64,000 bases of DNA from Flavobacterium bizetiae (lineage in GTDB: Bacteria > Bacteroidota > Bacteroidia > Flavobacteriales > Flavobacteriaceae). Below, one piece after another: positions 8,202-17,071 of the stretch. How positions within the stretch are numbered: position 1 is the first letter of the stretch; every line of letters starts with the position of its first letter. The position numbers and the translations under genes are program-made. The notes under the pieces are model-generated. The model worked only from the letters and a program-made list of their open reading frames with translations. It ran no database searches and was not told the origin of the DNA. The stretch lies in the NCBI RefSeq assembly GCF_902804475.1, contig NZ_CADCSU010000045.1, positions 1 through 64,000 of the forward strand, in the 5' to 3' direction.

Positions 8202-9506
8202 TTAATTATTAATTTGCCTCCAAATTTTAGCACTAAAATCATCTTTATACATTAATCTATTCGTTCGAGTTGGGTTTACGCGATTCGTTAAAATAATTAA
8301 AAACCTGTTATCATCAGGATTCATAAAGAAAAAAGTTCCTGTAAAACCCGTATGCCCGAAATCATTTTTCTTATAAAATTCATCCGGTTTTCGTTTATCA
8401 AAACCAAGTCCGCGGTAGATACCTTCTTTTGTAAGCGGAGAATCTGTAAACTCTTTTACCACTCTTGATTTTAAAATTTGTTTTCCGTGATACTTCCCAT
8501 TATTAAGCAACATCTGACAGATAACCGAGATCGATTCTGCATTAGCAAACAAACCAGCATTGCCCGAAACACCACCAAAAATAGCCGCCGCTTCATCATG
8601 CACATAACCTTTGATCGTATCTTTTCTAAAGAAATTATCCAATTCTGTTGGCATGACATTTTGTTCCGAAGTCCATTTTAGCGGATTATATCCAATTTTT
8701 GAAATTCCTAATTCGCTATAAATTTCATTTGTCAGCTGATCTAATTTTTTTCCTGTTTTGGTTTCTATCATTTGTTTCACTAAAAGCAAATTGAGATCAC
8801 TATACAAATATTTACCACGCGGATGCGTATTGGCCACAGCAATTCTATCATAAACCGTTTTATAAAAATCCGGATTCAGCCACATGTTTTTATAAACCTG
8901 AATCCAATTTTCTTTTGATGTAAACGAAAGAAAATTAGCATCGTAAACAATATTCTTATTTACGTACATGGTATCAAATAAATCAGGATAATTCTCAGAT
9001 TGCTGATTGCTCAACAAAGGCGATAAGTCTGGCGTAGAAAGTAAACTTTGGTAAAAAGTAATACTTGGCGTTAATCCTGATGTATGCGTTAATAATTCGA
9101 AAAGAGTTACATTGGCAATAGCCGTATTTTTGTAAAAAGGAACAATTTGGCCAACTTGATCTGTGAGTTTTATTTTATCTTCACCCACCAAACGCATGGT
9201 TACAAGCGTAGCTCCTAAAACTTTAGACATAGAAGCCAGATCGTACACGTCCTCTGTTTTCACTAATTCTTTTTTCGAATAATCATGATAGCCATAATTC
9301 TTCAAAATAAAAACAGAATCCTTACTACCAACAATAATTTGCGCTCCTGGAAAAAAACCTTTCCTCAGGGCATTATTCATCATCGAATCGATGAAAACTT
9401 CATTTTGCTTTGTATCAAAAGACTTTTTTGAATTTTTAAGGGAATGGCAACTAATCCCCAAAAAAATCAAAAAGACAAGTACGATTCTAACTCCTGTTTT
9501 TTTCAT
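8202..9506 (-). CDS. serine beta-lactamase-fold hydrolase, AmiE-like lipoprotein
   Basis: A 434-residue lipoprotein (lipobox GISC, Cys20) of the class C beta-lactamase/PBP fold. The nucleophile motif SxxK is Ser92-Met-Ser-Lys95, the YxN-like motif is YSDLN, and an HTGFTG segment replaces the KTG box. In Bacillus subtilis a member of this fold, AmiE (YbbE), is a MurNAc-L-Ala amidase encoded beside nagZ and namZ, so the same activity is likely here. It is clearly paralogous to the C-terminal domain of the GH3 fusion at 32386-35388: both share GYVHDxAAA and NAGLF/HAGIF blocks. The GH20 gene ends 5 bp upstream, so these two are one transcript. An esterase role cannot be excluded. Confidence 0.75.
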   Translation of the reverse strand: MKKTGVRIVLVFLIFLGISCHSLKNSKKSFDTKQNEVFIDSMMNNALRKGFFPGAQIIVGSKDSVFILKNYGYHDYSKKELVKTEDVYDLASMSKVLGATLVTMRLVGEDKIKLTDQVGQIVPFYKNTAIANVTLFELLTHTSGLTPSITFYQSLLSTPDLSPLLSNQQSENYPDLFDTMYVNKNIVYDANFLSFTSKENWIQVYKNMWLNPDFYKTVYDRIAVANTHPRGKYLYSDLNLLLVKQMIETKTGKKLDQLTNEIYSELGISKIGYNPLKWTSEQNVMPTELDNFFRKDTIKGYVHDEAAAIFGGVSGNAGLFANAESISVICQMLLNNGKYHGKQILKSRVVKEFTDSPLTKEGIYRGLGFDKRKPDEFYKKNDFGHTGFTGTFFFMNPDDNRFLIILTNRVNPTRTNRLMYKDDFSAKIWRQINN

Positions 9507-9511
9507 TTTTA

Positions 9512-12016
9512 TTATGGATTAATTCTTAAATCCTGAGCAGCCATCAAAGGTTCGTTGTTGGTGGCAGTAATCATTATTTTTATTGCTTTTACAGGTTGTT
9601 TCGGATAAATAGAAGCATTTCCGTAATCAAAACTATCTCCTTTTTCAAAATCAACACCATTATACGAATATTCAACATGACCATCATTCACAATAAATCT
9701 CGGATGATGCGGAATCCCTGTTAATACATCAATTTTTGAAGAAACAACAGGATTGGTAAAAGTGTACAAAATCCAGTCTCCATTTGCACACGCAACATCG
9801 GTACGTAAATACGTTTCTATATTATAATCTTCTAATTTTGAAATAGGAAATTTAGGATTTTCGGCCATCGATGAGGTTACTTTTACCTCTGGTTCGAGAT
9901 AAGGCGAACAATTGAAATTTACTTTAGCCGAAGACGCTTTAGCTTCTTTATTATCAACAGTAAAATCCAAACGATACTTGTTTTTTTCGTTGTAATTTTC
10001 AATAACAAATCGCAAACGAGGTTTTGATTTTAAAGCTTTTTCATCTGCATAAGTCTGGATTAATTTATCATTTTCAAAAATTGAAACTGATTTAATATTT
10101 CCACTTGTGCTTCCGTCAGTTGTTGGGTCAAAAGTAAGATACCAAATCCCGCTTTTATCAACATGTTCTGAAATGTCTTCTGAAATATTTAAAACCTCAA
10201 TTTTAGAAGTATTCCAGTTTGCTACCGGTAATTTCTCGACTTTTACAGCAGGACTTGCGATTTCTTCATTAAAAAAAGTACGGAACATATATTGCTCGTA
10301 ATCCTTTGTCTGAATTGGACTTGTATATAATGCCGATTGTCTTGTAGGTTCATTTCCCTGCGTATCATAGCGTACAATAGCTCCTTCATAAGACGGAGTT
10401 ACTGTAATAGTTCCGCTTTTGTAAATGGCCGTTGGCGGAAAATCCCTAAAAGCAATTCCCATATTGGCCAGACGTTGTAAATGACTGTGCGTTAATCTTC
10501 CATAAAAATCGTCCCAGTTTTTATCTTCTTTTTTCGACCATCCAATTTCAGATAAAGCACTGATTCTTGGGTAACTTTGATATTCCATAAATCGGGTCGG
10601 ACGATCGAGATATTCGCTCCATAAAGCGCCCTGAACACCTTTTATCAGTTTTTGTTGTTCTGGCGTTAAATCATCATTAGGAATTGGCTCAAACGAATAC
10701 GCTCTTTTAGTATCTGTAATGGCTGCCCAACGATGACCACGCTCATTTTCAGATTGTGCCATATCAAAATACGTATATTGCCCCGGCATCATAATGGTTT
10801 CATGACCTCTTTTAGCCGACTCAATTCCGTAACTTATTCCCTGCCACGCACTAATTAAAGTATTTGGATTTACTTCTCCACCCTTTAAAATTTCATTCCA
10901 GCCATTTGTTTTTTTATGATATTTATCGACAATGGTTTGAACTCTTCTAAAGAAATAATTCTGAAGCTGAAAACTATCTGTAAATCCTTCTTTCGCCATC
11001 AAAGCCTGGCATTTTGGACAATGCTCCCAGTTGGCACGATTTACTTCGTCTCCTGCAATATGAATGTATTCAAAAGGAAAAAGTCCCGAAACTTCTCTAA
11101 TGATCGAATCTAAAATTTGGTAGTTTTCTTCACGTCCTACACACCAAACATTTTTTACCTCACCCTGAACACTTTTAAGTTCCTGCGTTATAGCACAACC
11201 AATCTCTGGATACGCTGCTGTTACCGCACGCGAGTGTCCCGGAATCTCAATTTCGGGCATTACAGCAATACCTCTGGCAGATGCATACGCCACCACTTCT
11301 TTCATATCTTCCTGAGTATAAAAACCTCCATAACGTTTGTTTCCTGATCCGTAAGAAGGCAATAATACTTCTCCTAGTCCTCTCCAGGCACCTTTTGCAG
11401 TTAAATCCGGCATCGATTTTATCTCGGCTCTCCAGCCATTATCATCCGTAAGATGCCAATGAAAAACATTCATTTTATGTGCCGCCAACCAATCGATATA
11501 ATTTTCAACCGTTTGTTTATCAAAAAATTGTCTTGAACAATCGAGCATCATTCCGCGCCATTCAAAACGAGGATAATCTTCAATTTTCACAAACGGAATT
11601 GTTCCTTTTTTAACGTCTTTTGCAGTGCAAATTTGCATCAAAGTCTGAAAACCGTTTAAAACTCCGTTTGGCGTTTTTCCTTTTACAATAACTCCTTTTT
11701 TATTTACAGTAAGCAAATAACCATCGTTTGGAAGACTTATTTTCTCGTCTACCAAAAATGCTATTGCGTTTTTATCCTGTTTGTTTCCCGTAACAACGGC
11801 GGCATTAATTCCGGTATTTTTAAAAAAATTACTTGCAATATAAATCGTGCTTTGTTCTATTTTTTTGTCAACAACAATTTTTATTGATGAAGGAATTATA
11901 AAGGCTTTATCTTTCTGTTCTATTTTTACAGGCCTCGGGATTATATCCAGTTTCTGAGCCTGTATCGTATTCAGTGAACTCAGGAAAATGGCGATTAGTA
12001 AAATACTTTTTTTCAT
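9512..12016 (-). CDS. GH20 beta-N-acetylhexosaminidase
   Basis: An 834-residue exported enzyme (signal peptide residues 1-20). Order: GH20b N-terminal domain about 22-145, GH20 barrel about 148-510, a short chitobiase-type C-terminal beta domain, then a discoidin-like (F5/8C) sugar-binding domain about 690-834. The barrel carries HWHLTDDNGWR (186-196) and the catalytic pair Asp323-Glu324 in HIAGDEVN, as required for substrate-assisted cleavage of terminal GlcNAc or GalNAc. Within a peptidoglycan locus the likely role is to remove GlcNAc from non-reducing ends, alternating with NamZ. Chitin oligomers or host glycans are also possible. It is 22 bp downstream of the GHL10 gene and 5 bp upstream of the serine hydrolase gene. 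Confidence 0.9.
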   Translation of the reverse strand: MKKSILLIAIFLSSLNTIQAQKLDIIPRPVKIEQKDKAFIIPSSIKIVVDKKIEQSTIYIASNFFKNTGINAAVVTGNKQDKNAIAFLVDEKISLPNDGYLLTVNKKGVIVKGKTPNGVLNGFQTLMQICTAKDVKKGTIPFVKIEDYPRFEWRGMMLDCSRQFFDKQTVENYIDWLAAHKMNVFHWHLTDDNGWRAEIKSMPDLTAKGAWRGLGEVLLPSYGSGNKRYGGFYTQEDMKEVVAYASARGIAVMPEIEIPGHSRAVTAAYPEIGCAITQELKSVQGEVKNVWCVGREENYQILDSIIREVSGLFPFEYIHIAGDEVNRANWEHCPKCQALMAKEGFTDSFQLQNYFFRRVQTIVDKYHKKTNGWNEILKGGEVNPNTLISAWQGISYGIESAKRGHETIMMPGQYTYFDMAQSENERGHRWAAITDTKRAYSFEPIPNDDLTPEQQKLIKGVQGALWSEYLDRPTRFMEYQSYPRISALSEIGWSKKEDKNWDDFYGRLTHSHLQRLANMGIAFRDFPPTAIYKSGTITVTPSYEGAIVRYDTQGNEPTRQSALYTSPIQTKDYEQYMFRTFFNEEIASPAVKVEKLPVANWNTSKIEVLNISEDISEHVDKSGIWYLTFDPTTDGSTSGNIKSVSIFENDKLIQTYADEKALKSKPRLRFVIENYNEKNKYRLDFTVDNKEAKASSAKVNFNCSPYLEPEVKVTSSMAENPKFPISKLEDYNIETYLRTDVACANGDWILYTFTNPVVSSKIDVLTGIPHHPRFIVNDGHVEYSYNGVDFEKGDSFDYGNASIYPKQPVKAIKIMITATNNEPLMAAQDLRINP

Positions 12017-12038
12017 CTTTTCAAGCTTTTTTATTGTA

Positions 12039-13511
12039 TTAAAATTGTATCGGACTACTTTCCGTTTGGGTATTACTCAAAGCGGTAATGGCATAAGTAT
12101 ATTGCTGTAAATTAGCGTTCGGAACCTCTAATTTTGTTGCTGTAGTAACATAATAAATATTCTCCGGATTAGAGAAATCAGTTATTTTTGATTTAGGAAA
12201 TCTGTAAATCACATATTTCTGATTGTTTACACCCGCTTTCCATGTCAGGACTGCAGTACCTCCTTTTTGAGCAATCGAAGCATTTATCGGTGGTTGAGGT
12301 TTTATTCTCGTAACTCTGTTCGCTTCCGGCGTTAATGCGATGTATTTATATTGTTTTTCCATAAGAGGCTTTCGCAGCGTATCTCCTTTTTTCAGGAAAT
12401 TAGTTGCTGTAAAATGCATCGAACCATCAAGCAAAGGCATTGATCTCACCATTTCTATTTGCTTCACAATCTGATCCGGACTTCTCCATTCTACCTCCTT
12501 GGCCGTTTTCGAAAGTTTATACACCCCATGACCTATATAAACATTTGCTCCGTATTTGTGCGCTGCCCACCATTTTGCCAAAACCTCAAAATTAGCCCTG
12601 TCAAAACCTATGTGCCAGTACAATTGCGGCGTAACATAATCGATCCAGTTTTCTTTTTGCCATTTCAAAATATTAGCATACAAATCATCATAATTTGTAG
12701 CTCCGGCCACCGTGTTAGAACCTTGCGAATCTTTAGCAATATTTCTCCATACTCCAAAAGGCGAAATTCCAAATTCAACATCTGGCTTATTGGCAATTAT
12801 CGTGTCTCGTATTTGCTTAATGATCAAATCGACATTATCTCTTCTCCAATCATCTTTATCTTTAAACTGGCGAGGCTCTTTGGCGAAAGCCGCCTGATCA
12901 GGAAACTCTTGTCCTGCAATTTTATAAGGATAAAAATAATCATCCATATGAATGGCCTGAATATCATAATTACGAACTATTTCGCCCACTACAGAAGCTA
13001 CAAAATCTCTCGTTTCCTTATAACCCGGATTAAAATATCTCGTTTTCCCGTAGGTAAGAAACAGTTCAGGTTTCTTAAAAAACAAATGATTTTTTGAAAG
13101 TACCTCATTCGTCGTATCTTTTTGTACTCGATACGGATTAAGCCACACATGCACGCTCATTCCGCGTTTTCCGGCTTCATCAATCATTAATTGCAACGGA
13201 TCAAAACCCGGAGCCACTCCCTGAGTTCCGGTTATCCAATGCGATGCCGGTTCTTTTGTCGATTTATAATACGCATCGGCAGTTGGACGAATTTGAAAAA
13301 CAACCGTATTCAGATTATAAGATCGTAAATTTTCCAAAATCGTGATCATTTCAGATTTCATTTCCTTATCAGACAAGCCCGGTTTTGATGGCCAGTCGAT
13401 ATTGTCTACTGTCGATATCCACGCAGCACGCATTTCTCTTTTTGCAGGTTGCTGGCTAAAAATATTGGTTTGAAACAGCAGTATCAGAATTAAAAATTTT
13501 AAACTTTTCAT
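12039..13511 (-). CDS. GHL10 glycosyl hydrolase-like protein (DUF187)
   Basis: A 490-residue exported protein (signal peptide 1-19). It has the DUF187/GHL10 TIM-barrel signature: REMRAAWISTVDNIDWPS at the start of the mature protein, VVFQIRPTADAYY, VHVWLNPYR, IHMDDYFYPY (acidic pair at the active-site end of a strand), and GISPFGVWRN. A C-terminal FN3-like domain occupies about the last 90 residues. E. coli DigH, of this family, cleaves denuded peptidoglycan strands, which fits this locus well; other members act on different glycans. The protein is the first of three tightly spaced genes (GHL10, GH20, serine hydrolase). Family firm, substrate inferred. Confidence 0.8.
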   Translation of the reverse strand: MKSLKFLILILLFQTNIFSQQPAKREMRAAWISTVDNIDWPSKPGLSDKEMKSEMITILENLRSYNLNTVVFQIRPTADAYYKSTKEPASHWITGTQGVAPGFDPLQLMIDEAGKRGMSVHVWLNPYRVQKDTTNEVLSKNHLFFKKPELFLTYGKTRYFNPGYKETRDFVASVVGEIVRNYDIQAIHMDDYFYPYKIAGQEFPDQAAFAKEPRQFKDKDDWRRDNVDLIIKQIRDTIIANKPDVEFGISPFGVWRNIAKDSQGSNTVAGATNYDDLYANILKWQKENWIDYVTPQLYWHIGFDRANFEVLAKWWAAHKYGANVYIGHGVYKLSKTAKEVEWRSPDQIVKQIEMVRSMPLLDGSMHFTATNFLKKGDTLRKPLMEKQYKYIALTPEANRVTRIKPQPPINASIAQKGGTAVLTWKAGVNNQKYVIYRFPKSKITDFSNPENIYYVTTATKLEVPNANLQQYTYAITALSNTQTESSPIQF

Positions 13512-13608
13512 AAGTACTATTTTTGGTTAGTTAATATCGTTTTGTGTTTTTTGGTAGAGAATTAAATCGTAATCCCGATACCTATTCGAGCAAAGTTTTA
13601 CTCAATAT

Positions 13609-13708
13609 TGTCATTTCGACGAAGGAGAAATCCTCGCAAGCAGCTCCATTCCTAAAAGCCGATCGTTGTCGAGTTTCTTGCGAGGATTTCTCCTTCGTCG
13701 AAATGACA
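13609..13708. repeat. perfect 32-bp inverted repeat
   Basis: Arms 13609-13640 and 13677-13708 are exact reverse complements (beginning TGTCATTTCGACGAAGGAG), with a 36-bp loop. Transcribed, it would form a very stable hairpin. Degenerate relatives of the same 'TTTCGACGAAGGAGAAATC' unit occur at 58194-58370, so this is a dispersed repeat family. Confidence 0.85.
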
Positions 13709-13895
13709 AACTGGCCGGAATAATTGTAAATAATCATCATTTCTAAATAATTCATTTTATTCTTTAACTCAGTAATTTTTGGATCTTTTTCTCTTGCAAA
13801 TTCAGCAAATTCAGCAGATTCAATTCGTGCAATTCGTGCAATTCGTGGCGAAAAAAAATCATTTTAATCCTCTTAATCTGTGGCCTAGAAAAATA

Positions 13896-13922
13896 CCTAA
13901 CAGGTTTTAAAAACCTGTTAGG
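13896..13922. repeat. 27-bp palindrome, copy 1
   Basis: CCTAACAGG-ttttaaaaa-CCTGTTAGG, 16 bp downstream of the phosphoesterase-PQQ stop codon on the minus strand. Two more copies lie at 16077-16103 and 20045-20071, each downstream of a gene in the same arm. No T-run follows, so a processing or partial-termination hairpin is more likely than a classic terminator. Confidence 0.75.
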
Positions 13923-13938
13923 ATAACTAACTACATAA

Positions 13939-15774
13939 CTACTCTAATAAATAAATACCGCCCTCTATAAGCGATGTCCAAACTTTTCCCTGATCGTCAA
14001 TCTTGAAGCCATTTACGCTGGAACTTCCTAAATTAACTTGTTTTATAATTTCAAATCCAGAAGCATCAACAATCACCACTTCTCCTTTTCGGCTTCCTAT
14101 GTATATTTTATTATTGTTTTCTACTATTGGCGCAGGATTATGCTCGTAATCTAATTTTAGATCTAAAACCTTACTTTGAGCCATTAGATTTTCCTCCGTT
14201 AATTCAAGATCATCATTAAGCGGTAATCTTAAAAGTTCGCCATTCATTGTTTTAGCATAAAACCATTTTCCGTCCTGACTTTTCCCCATCGATTCCCTAA
14301 CCTTCCATTTTGAAGTCCGTAGAAGTGTTTTACCCGTTTCGATATCCAAAATCGTTAAAAAACGCTCCGGACTAACAAAATAAAGTCGCTTTTTTGAGGC
14401 AACGATGTTTACATTTCCCGCAGAATACAAAACCTGTTTATTGTTGCCATTATTCCATTTCCAGATAAGCGTTCCCGTATTTTTATTCAGGCAATAAACA
14501 TTCGTATCCCATGTACCAAAAATGATTCTATCACCTTGCACTAACGGAGTTCCCTGCGAATAAGATTGCGGTATTTTATTCTGCCAAATTATTTTACCAC
14601 TAACTGCATCAATACAAATAAATGCAGTAGAACTAGCCGTATAAAGTTTATTATTTTCGACAATTGGCGAACCTACCAAAACTCCGCCAACCGGAATTGC
14701 CCATTTTTGTTTGGCGGATTGTGTATCAAATCCTAAAAGGTTTCCTTCGATTGTACCAATAACTAGATTATTTTTTACAATTGCTGGCGAGAAATAAATC
14801 GCGTTTCCAGTTCCTGTTTTCCAGTTTAAAGTTTTATTCTTTAAGCTTACAGATTGTATTTCTCCAATAGAATTCGTGAAATAAAGATTTTTTTTATCGA
14901 ATGCAGGAAGACTATAAACAGAAGCAACATCTTTTACAAGTGGAGCAAAACCAGTATCGAAAGTATCTTTTGGAATTTCGATTTTTGAAGGTTTCGTTGA
15001 CACAGAAAATTTAAAAACTCCCGCTTTATCAATTTCCTTCTGATAAATACTAATACTATCCTCGCTGATAATTACCTGATTATAACTTTTAGTTTTTCCG
15101 TCTCTTGAAGTTATCGAAGCTCCCATAACTCCGCTCAAACCAGAGAAATCATATTTTTTTAAAGTATGTCCGTGGCCGCAGAAACTTGCAACAGTTGGAT
15201 ATTTTTCTAAAACCGAAAGTACTTCTTTATAATTACTCACGCTGTTATCTAACGGATAATGAGCAAAATTCAATACTTTTTCATTGTTGTTTTTAAGGCT
15301 CTCTTTTAAGGTTTTATCCAGCCAAAGTACATCTTCGTGTTTTACGAAACCATCTCCCATTTTCATGTAAGGCCCGCACGGAAACCCTATAAAAAGATAT
15401 TCTCCTTTTGAAAACACAAACCGATCCTCTCCAAATATTTTTTTATAAGTCAGACCAGCGCTTTCGCTCCAGTTGGTTTCATGATTCCCTGAAATTACGT
15501 AATACGGAATTTTCAGTTTAGAAAGAATCGAATGTACTTGTTTGAGTTCATCATCGGCACCACGATTAGTTAAATCTCCGGTTACAACCACAAATTCAAA
15601 ATCAGAATTATTGATTTCTTTTATAATATTCTGCAATAAAAAATCATTTTCATTCCCCACAGAAACATGCAGATCTGTAAGTTGTACAAATTTTATAATC
15701 TCTGATTTTTCTGTTTGAGAAAAACCGGATGTTATTATAAAAATGAATAGTATTCTTGAAAATAAATATTTCAT
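13939..15774 (-). CDS. exported metallophosphoesterase fused to PQQ-like beta-propeller
   Basis: A 611-residue exported protein (signal peptide 1-19). Residues about 28-240 are a calcineurin-like phosphoesterase with all metal motifs: QLTDLH (Asp34, His36), TGDLTNRG (Asp67), GNHE (97-99), and later His172 and GHGH (His201, His203). Residues about 285-611 form PQQ-like propeller repeats (YSLPAFDKKNLYFTNSIGEI, ILDIETGKTLL and others), a scaffold for binding partners or glycans. The substrate is unknown. In this locus it might act on phosphorylated cell-wall fragments, but nothing in the sequence proves that. It stands alone between repeat-bearing spacers. Confidence 0.8.
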   Translation of the reverse strand: MKYLFSRILFIFIITSGFSQTEKSEIIKFVQLTDLHVSVGNENDFLLQNIIKEINNSDFEFVVVTGDLTNRGADDELKQVHSILSKLKIPYYVISGNHETNWSESAGLTYKKIFGEDRFVFSKGEYLFIGFPCGPYMKMGDGFVKHEDVLWLDKTLKESLKNNNEKVLNFAHYPLDNSVSNYKEVLSVLEKYPTVASFCGHGHTLKKYDFSGLSGVMGASITSRDGKTKSYNQVIISEDSISIYQKEIDKAGVFKFSVSTKPSKIEIPKDTFDTGFAPLVKDVASVYSLPAFDKKNLYFTNSIGEIQSVSLKNKTLNWKTGTGNAIYFSPAIVKNNLVIGTIEGNLLGFDTQSAKQKWAIPVGGVLVGSPIVENNKLYTASSTAFICIDAVSGKIIWQNKIPQSYSQGTPLVQGDRIIFGTWDTNVYCLNKNTGTLIWKWNNGNNKQVLYSAGNVNIVASKKRLYFVSPERFLTILDIETGKTLLRTSKWKVRESMGKSQDGKWFYAKTMNGELLRLPLNDDLELTEENLMAQSKVLDLKLDYEHNPAPIVENNNKIYIGSRKGEVVIVDASGFEIIKQVNLGSSSVNGFKIDDQGKVWTSLIEGGIYLLE

Positions 15775-16161
15775 TGAGTTGTATTTAATTTATTCTTAAA
15801 TAAATTTTATTATGGTGGCGTTGTGTTAGATTAACCGCAAAGAACGCAAGGGTTTACGCAATGTCCACAAAGCTTTCTTTCAATCTATATATTCTTTTTT
15901 CAACCAGATTTGGCAGATTTAATTCGTGCAATTCGCGGCGAAAAAAATCATTATAACCCTTTATCCCGATAGCTATCGGGAGTGGCCAACTTTTTCTCTC
16001 GCAGATTTAGCAGATCCAGCAGATTTAATTTGTGCAATTCGAGGCAAAAAAACGTTTTAATCTGTGGCTAATAATACCTAACAGGTTTAAAAAACCTGTT
16101 AGGATAGGTAACCAAACCAATATTTATGTATTGCTAAGTGCGAAACGCAATACATAATTCT
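15775..16161. other. gene-free spacer of repeats
   Basis: A 387-bp spacer without a credible gene. It holds an 'accgcaaagaacgcaag' unit at about 15834-15850, 'gcagattt' family units at 15905-15925 and 16000-16025, the small palindrome 'cccgatagctatcggg' at about 15965-15980, and the second 27-bp palindrome at 16077-16103. Confidence 0.6.
16077..16103. repeat. 27-bp palindrome, copy 2
   Basis: CCTAACAGG / CCTGTTAGG arms around an A/T core, 58 bp downstream of the esterase stop codon on the minus strand. The arms are the same as in the copies at 13896 and 20045. Confidence 0.75.
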
Positions 16162-16986
16162 TTATTTCAATTTATTCTCCCTGAAGAAATTATCAAAAAA
16201 TAATAACTGAAATTTTAATGAATTCTCCCAGTATTCAATGTTATGTTGTCCCGGGCGTTCTATATAATCGTGATTTATTTTTAATGCCAGCATTTTCTTG
16301 TGAAGCTCGCGGTTTACATCCATAAAAAAATCATCCACTCCACAATCGATAATCAATTTCAGCTTATTGTCTTTTACCAAATCGAGCATATTCGTAATGG
16401 TATTTTTCTCCCAGTTTTCAGGAAATTCTGTTATCGGACCCAAACGTTTTTTTATGTCCCAATTTTCAGGAAACGGACGAATATCGACTCCTCCGCTCAT
16501 GCTTCCTGCTGCTCCAAATACCTCCTGATGTTTAAACGATAAATACAAAGCGCCGTGTCCGCCCATACTTAGACCTGATATCGCACGACCTTCGCGACTT
16601 GCAATCGTTTTATATTTTTTATCAGTAAAAGGGACTAATTCTTTAACCACATAAGTTTCGTATTGAAACGCCGGATCTATCGGACTGTCAAAATACCAGC
16701 TTGAAAAATTTCCGTCAACACCTATTGCTATAAAACCATATTTATCAACCTGTTCGCCAACGTGTTTAAAGCTTTTTACCCAGGTGGCATAATTGCCGCT
16801 AAAGCCATGAAGCAAATACACAACCGGAAATTTTTTATTGCTTTTTTTATAACTGTCCGGAGTTATAACACACGTTTTTATATTCTTATTCATTGCAGGG
16901 CTAAAAACTTGCAAAGTGTCTATTTTAGCTGCTTTTGCAGAAAAAAAGATAAAAAATAACAGTACTAAACAGATTGGTTTTTTCAT
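16162..16986 (-). CDS. exported alpha/beta-hydrolase esterase (esterase D / antigen 85 type)
   Basis: A 274-residue exported esterase (signal peptide 1-19). The nucleophile elbow is GLSMGG with Ser140, the acid is Asp218 or Asp219 in DCGVDD, and the base is His248 in PGQHNIEYW. HGFSGNYATW at 60-69 supplies the oxyanion region. This family includes feruloyl and acetylxylan esterases and trehalose-type esterases in glycan-degradation loci. In this setting removal of O-acetyl groups from MurNAc, which would otherwise block glycan hydrolases, is a reasonable guess. The FAD/FeS oxidase gene lies 85 bp upstream and could share a transcript. Confidence 0.8.
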   Translation of the reverse strand: MKKPICLVLLFFIFFSAKAAKIDTLQVFSPAMNKNIKTCVITPDSYKKSNKKFPVVYLLHGFSGNYATWVKSFKHVGEQVDKYGFIAIGVDGNFSSWYFDSPIDPAFQYETYVVKELVPFTDKKYKTIASREGRAISGLSMGGHGALYLSFKHQEVFGAAGSMSGGVDIRPFPENWDIKKRLGPITEFPENWEKNTITNMLDLVKDNKLKLIIDCGVDDFFMDVNRELHKKMLALKINHDYIERPGQHNIEYWENSLKFQLLFFDNFFRENKLK

Positions 16987-17071
16987 AATATTTAATTTTA
17001 ATAATTATGTAAAAATAAGTTCTTTATGTTTTACCATTAAGAAATTTAAGCTTCATTTAAAATTCCTAAAA

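Larger units (their letters stand above)
13512..13938. other. gene-free spacer of repeats
   Basis: A 427-bp spacer with no credible gene. It contains a perfect 32-bp inverted repeat (13609-13708), degenerate 'gcagatt'/'attcgtgcaattcgtg' units at about 13795-13860, and a 27-bp palindrome at 13896-13922. A promoter for the GHL10 operon should lie at its left end, but no convincing TAnnTTTG element was found on the minus strand. Confidence 0.6.

Noticed and set aside
12459..13097. 212-codon open frame on the plus strand
   Set aside because: Antisense to the GHL10 gene, with composition unlike the neighbouring proteins and no family features.
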